DNA from: Acidobacteriota bacterium
GTDB lineage: Bacteria > Acidobacteriota > Terriglobia > UBA7540
Assembly (NCBI GenBank): GCA_021789565.1
Contig: JAJYJL010000258.1
Span: forward strand, 1 to 8,581
Length of the DNA: 8,581 bases
Reading direction: 5' to 3'
Positions within the stretch are counted from its first letter, which is position 1; each line of letters begins with the position of its first letter. The notes below the pieces were generated by a model that was not told the DNA's origin, made no database searches, and was given only the letters and a program-made list of their open reading frames with translations. The translations under genes and the position numbers were made by a program. Of this stretch, positions 6,930 to 8,581 are shown piece by piece.

Positions 6930-6943
6930 GGCGCTCGGGCGCC
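6930..6943 (+). terminator. Short hairpin after the lipoprotein gene, weak terminator candidate
   Basis: GGCGC-TCGG-GCGCC (6930-6943) forms a 5-bp stem with a tetraloop, 18 nt after the stop codon. It is followed by C-rich sequence, with the first T-run more than 10 nt away, so intrinsic termination is doubtful. It may act as a 3' end stabiliser or assist Rho-dependent termination. Confidence 0.3.
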
Positions 6944-6960
6944 CCCACGCCGGATTTTGC

Positions 6961-6989
6961 TTGACTTTTGTCGGCTAGCATGGTAGTCT
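6961..6989 (+). promoter_or_regulatory. Candidate promoter reading into the A-rich repeat locus
   Basis: TTGACT (6961-6966, 5/6 to consensus) lies 17 nt before TAGTCT (6984-6989, 3/6), which is directly preceded by TGG, an extended -10 motif (TGn). Transcription would begin near 6996, just before the G-rich tract. No convincing coding gene follows before glyA at 7623, so a non-coding or very short product is implied if it is active. Confidence 0.45.
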
Positions 6990-7001
6990 TATTTCAGCCT
7001 T

Positions 7002-7029
7002 GGGATGGGTGGTTTTTGGGGCAAATGGG
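7002..7029 (+). other. G-rich tract with four G-runs, possible G-quadruplex
   Basis: GGG runs at 7002-7004, 7007-7009, 7018-7021 and 7027-7029 are separated by 2, 8 and 5 nt. This meets a relaxed quadruplex pattern but not the strict loop limit of 7. It would be at the very 5' end of a transcript from the promoter at 6961-6989. Confidence 0.35.
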
Positions 7030-7050
7030 ACAAAAAAGATGTTATTTTAA

Positions 7051-7240
7051 AAAACAAAGCGGAGAAGTTGTTGAAAACACAGGGAAAGACTACATAGATA
7101 GCCAAAAACAAACCGGAAAACAAAGCGGAGAAGTTGTTGAAAACACGTAGCTGTGGAAAAAACGAAGCTAAAAACGAAGCGGGCCATCTTGTTGAAAACA
7201 AATAGTGCCGAAAAAAACGAACCGAAAACAAACCGGAGAA
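7051..7240 (+). repeat. A-rich array of direct repeats with DnaA-box-like words
   Basis: A 30-nt sequence is repeated exactly at 7051-7080 and 7117-7146 (key parts AAAACAAAGCGGAGAA and TTGTTGAAAACAC). A diverged copy is at about 7171-7202, and partial units (AAAACAAACCGGA) are at 7105-7117 and 7225-7240. The word TTGTTGAAAACA recurs at 7068, 7134 and 7189, and TGTGGAAAA is at 7152-7160. The plus strand is strikingly A-rich and T-poor, unlike the GC-rich flanks. The third copy is in another reading frame from the first two, which argues against a repeated protein. A 41-codon frame from ATG 7025 to TAG 7150 covers only copies 1 and 2 and has a weak RBS, so I do not call it a gene. Confidence 0.8.
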
Positions 7241-7311
7241 TCTGAACGCCCTCACTAGCCTTTTTGCTTCAGCCCAGTCCTGCCTTTTCGTATCTTCTGG
7301 CTGTCAGACCT

Positions 7312-7357
7312 TAGCGGCGGCTTAACGCTACCACATGGCGGGGTAAACTCGCCGCTA
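7312..7357. repeat. Short palindromic intergenic repeat
   Basis: TAGCGGCG (7312-7319) pairs perfectly with CGCCGCTA (7350-7357). The 30-nt interior contains further imperfect pairing between the 'CTTAACGCTACC' and 'GGCGGGGTAAAC' segments. The style (TAGCGGCG ends with a 'GTTTACCCCGCC'-like core on the minus strand) resembles dispersed REP-like elements of Acidobacteria; family membership is from memory. It lies about 60 bp upstream of the predicted glyA promoter. Confidence 0.55.
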
Positions 7358-7417
7358 CACAAAGTGGCAACCTGCACACTCCGCCAGCCATTCCAGCTCC
7401 CGGCCGGACGGGAATCA

Positions 7418-7446
7418 TTGCCAAGGCTGTGCGCCTCCGATAAAAT
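7418..7446 (+). promoter_or_regulatory. Candidate sigma70 promoter for glyA
   Basis: TTGCCA (7418-7423, 5/6) and TAAAAT (7441-7446, 5/6) are separated by exactly 17 nt. This is the best promoter match in the window. Transcription would start near 7453, giving a glyA leader of about 170 nt that contains the whole hairpin repeat at 7479-7560. A second, perfect TATAAT lies at 7600-7605 but has no -35 box and would leave only about 11 nt of leader. Confidence 0.6.
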
Positions 7447-7478
7447 GTTGGTTCAACAGGCTGCTGAAAGAGGCCACC

Positions 7479-7560
7479 CGTCATGCCGAGCGCAGCGAGG
7501 CATCTGCTGTTTTTTGGTTTAATGAACCAAAGCAGATCCTTCGTTTCACTCAGGATGACG
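7479..7560. repeat. Dispersed imperfect hairpin repeat (MITE/REP-like) in the glyA leader
   Basis: The arms 7479-7507 and 7532-7560 pair at 22 of 29 positions, with ends CGTCAT/ATGACG. The centre adds TTTGGTT (7513-7519) pairing with AACCAAA (7525-7531), so the unit folds into one long hairpin. Its translations contain 'ILSETKDLL', 'CLAALGMT' and 'ILRFTQDD', which I recognise as classic artefact peptides of a repeat spread through many bacterial genomes, including Acidobacteria and Chloroflexi (memory, not searched). It carries no gene. Confidence 0.85.
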
Positions 7561-7566
7561 TTGTGT

Positions 7567-7626
7567 ATGAACCTGAAGGAAGCCCTGCAAACCACATTTT
7601 ATAATGGCTGGAGAAAAACATTATGA
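7567..7626 (+). CDS. Possible 19-codon leader ORF overlapping the glyA start (ATGA)
   Basis: ATG 7567 opens a frame reading [19 protein letters not shown] and stopping at TGA 7624-7626. The stop overlaps the glyA ATG (7623-7625) as ATGA, an arrangement typical of translational coupling. A possible ribosome binding site, AGGA at 7552-7555, lies 11 nt upstream inside the right arm of the hairpin repeat. The short length and distant RBS make this weak, and chance is the simplest alternative. Confidence 0.22.
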   Translation: MNLKEALQTTFYNGWRKTL

Positions 7627-8581
7627 CCCAGAATTCCCGCACCCGTCCCCTCAGCGAAGTTGACCCGGAAGTGGCCCAGGCCATTGACCGCGAATTGGGC
7701 CGCCAGGCCGGAACGGTTGAGCTGATTGCATCGGAGAATTTTGTGAGCGAAGCGGTGCTTGAGGCGGTCGGTTCCGTGCTGACCAACAAGTACGCCGAGG
7801 GATTGCCGGGCAAGCGCTATTACGGCGGCTGCGAGTTTGTGGACATCGCCGAGACGCTGGCCATTGAGCGCGCCAAGAAGCTGTTCACCGCCGACCACGT
7901 GAACGTGCAGCCGCACTCCGGCGCGCAGGCCAACCAGGCCGTCTACGTCACGGTGCTGAAGCCGGGCGACACCCTGCTGGGCATGAACCTGGCACACGGT
8001 GGACATCTGACGCACGGGCACCCGCTGAACTTCTCCGGCAAGATGTACAACATTGTCCCTTACGGCGTGAAGAAGGACACGGAAACCATCGATTACGACG
8101 AGCTTGAAAAGCTGGCCATGGAGCACAAGCCCAAGCTGATCGTGGCCGGCGCCAGCGCCTATCCGCGGATCATCGATTTTGCCCGCTTTGGAGAAATTGC
8201 CAAAAAGTCCGGCGCGCTGTTGATGGTGGATATGGCCCACATCGCCGGGCTCATCGCGGCCGGGTTGCATCCCAGTCCCTTCCCGCACGCCGACTTCGTG
8301 ACCACCACCACCCACAAGACCCTGCGCGGACCGCGCGGCGGCGCAACCTTCTGCAAAGCCGAGCATGCCAAGGCGCTCGACAAGACGATCTTCCCCGGCA
8401 TCCAGGGTGGCCCGTTGATGCACGTGATTGCCGCCAAGGCGGTCTGCTTCCTTGAAGCGCTGCAGCCGGCCTTCCGCGAATACCAGAAACAGATTGTGGA
8501 TAATGCCCGCGTGCTGTGCGAGACCATCGCCTCCAAAGGCTTCCGCATCGTCTCCGGCGGTACGGACAACCACCTGATGCT
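7623..8581 (+). CDS. glyA: Serine hydroxymethyltransferase (3' end outside window)
   Basis: The first 319 codons of a normally about 420-residue PLP enzyme that interconverts serine plus tetrahydrofolate with glycine plus 5,10-methylene-tetrahydrofolate in the cytoplasm, the main source of one-carbon units. Diagnostic segments in order are '[20 protein letters not shown]', '[19 protein letters not shown]', '[11 protein letters not shown]', '[10 protein letters not shown]', '[14 protein letters not shown]' with Asp203 and His206 that contact PLP, and '[14 protein letters not shown]' with the Schiff-base Lys232. The family residues are all present and no frameshift is seen. GGAG at 7610-7613 lies 9 nt before the ATG. 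The predicted promoter is at 7418-7446, and the leader contains a dispersed hairpin repeat. No stop codon is reached before the window ends. Confidence 0.98.
   Translation, partial: MTQNSRTRPLSEVDPEVAQAIDRELGRQAGTVELIASENFVSEAVLEAVGSVLTNKYAEGLPGKRYYGGCEFVDIAETLAIERAKKLFTADHVNVQPHSGAQANQAVYVTVLKPGDTLLGMNLAHGGHLTHGHPLNFSGKMYNIVPYGVKKDTETIDYDELEKLAMEHKPKLIVAGASAYPRIIDFARFGEIAKKSGALLMVDMAHIAGLIAAGLHPSPFPHADFVTTTTHKTLRGPRGGATFCKAEHAKALDKTIFPGIQGGPLMHVIAAKAVCFLEALQPAFREYQKQIVDNARVLCETIASKGFRIVSGGTDNHLM

Noticed and set aside
6968..7150. 60-codon plus-strand frame with the repeated peptide 'KQSGEVVENT'
   Set aside because: Its first ATG overlaps the predicted promoter region, internal ATG 7025 has only a weak RBS, and the repeat array continues in a different frame past the stop. 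The peptide repeat simply reflects the DNA repeat.
7051..7202. CRISPR-like arrangement: exact 30-nt repeats separated by a 36-nt spacer
   Set aside because: There are only two exact copies, the third is diverged, gaps are irregular (36 then roughly 24), spacer sequences share words with the repeat, and no cas gene is present.
6989..7255. 88-codon minus-strand hydrophobic frame across the A-rich array
   Set aside because: The Phe/Leu richness comes from T-rich complement of the A-rich repeats; there is no RBS or family motif.
7311..7595. 94-codon minus-strand frame upstream of glyA
   Set aside because: It translates the dispersed hairpin repeat ('ILSETKDLL', 'CLAALGMT') and spans the other palindromic repeat, so it is a repeat artefact.
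7600..7605. Perfect TATAAT just before glyA as main promoter
   Set aside because: No -35 hexamer is found at 16-18 nt and the implied transcript start would fall in the ribosome binding site. The pair at 7418-7446 is better, so this is noted only as an alternative.
7599..8573. 324-codon minus-strand frame opposite glyA
   Set aside because: It is the antisense shadow of the highly conserved serine hydroxymethyltransferase gene, with no recognisable domain of its own.

Overview
The window is high-GC bacterial chromosomal DNA. It probably comes from an acidobacterium (Acidobacteriota, Terriglobia/Bryobacteria type) or a close soil relative. The hints are a large lipoprotein combining an Ig-like domain, YVTN-type propellers and IPT/TIG domains, a two-gene GMC dehydrogenase operon, and dispersed palindromic repeats that resemble intergenic repeats common in that phylum. 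This placement is an inference from style; no rRNA or other decisive marker is present.

Layout from left to right. (1) The 3' end of a LuxR/NarL-type response regulator (+, ends 151) converges on a small one-helix membrane protein gene (-, 227-544), with an 8-bp hairpin between them. The membrane protein gene has its own plausible sigma70 promoter and a strong ribosome binding site. (2) A gap of about 430 bp (609-1034) holds two short palindromes but no convincing gene. (3) A two-gene operon follows: a GMC-family FAD-dependent dehydrogenase (1035-2738) and a Tat-exported gluconate 2-dehydrogenase subunit 3-type partner (2867-3541), separated by a double-hairpin dispersed repeat. The GMC protein carries a Cx5Cx3C motif at the position expected for the [3Fe-4S] cluster of direct-electron-transfer FAD dehydrogenases. 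The pair is therefore predicted to be a periplasmic sugar or polyol dehydrogenase, with the small subunit carrying the large one through the Tat pathway. No cytochrome subunit is visible. (4) A 12-bp tandem duplication and a consensus -10 box precede a 1087-residue predicted outer-surface lipoprotein (3649-6912). (5) A 710-bp intergenic region (6913-7622) is unusually structured. It has a candidate promoter, a G-rich tract, an A-rich array with two exact 30-nt repeats and DnaA-box-like words, a short palindromic repeat, a second good sigma70 promoter, and a long imperfect hairpin repeat lying in the predicted glyA leader. (6) glyA (serine hydroxymethyltransferase) starts at 7623 and runs off the right edge.

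The genes do not form one pathway. The dehydrogenase pair and the lipoprotein are envelope functions, glyA is housekeeping one-carbon metabolism, and the regulator fragment belongs to an operon to the left. The part least explained by known families is the A-rich repeat locus at about 6961-7240.
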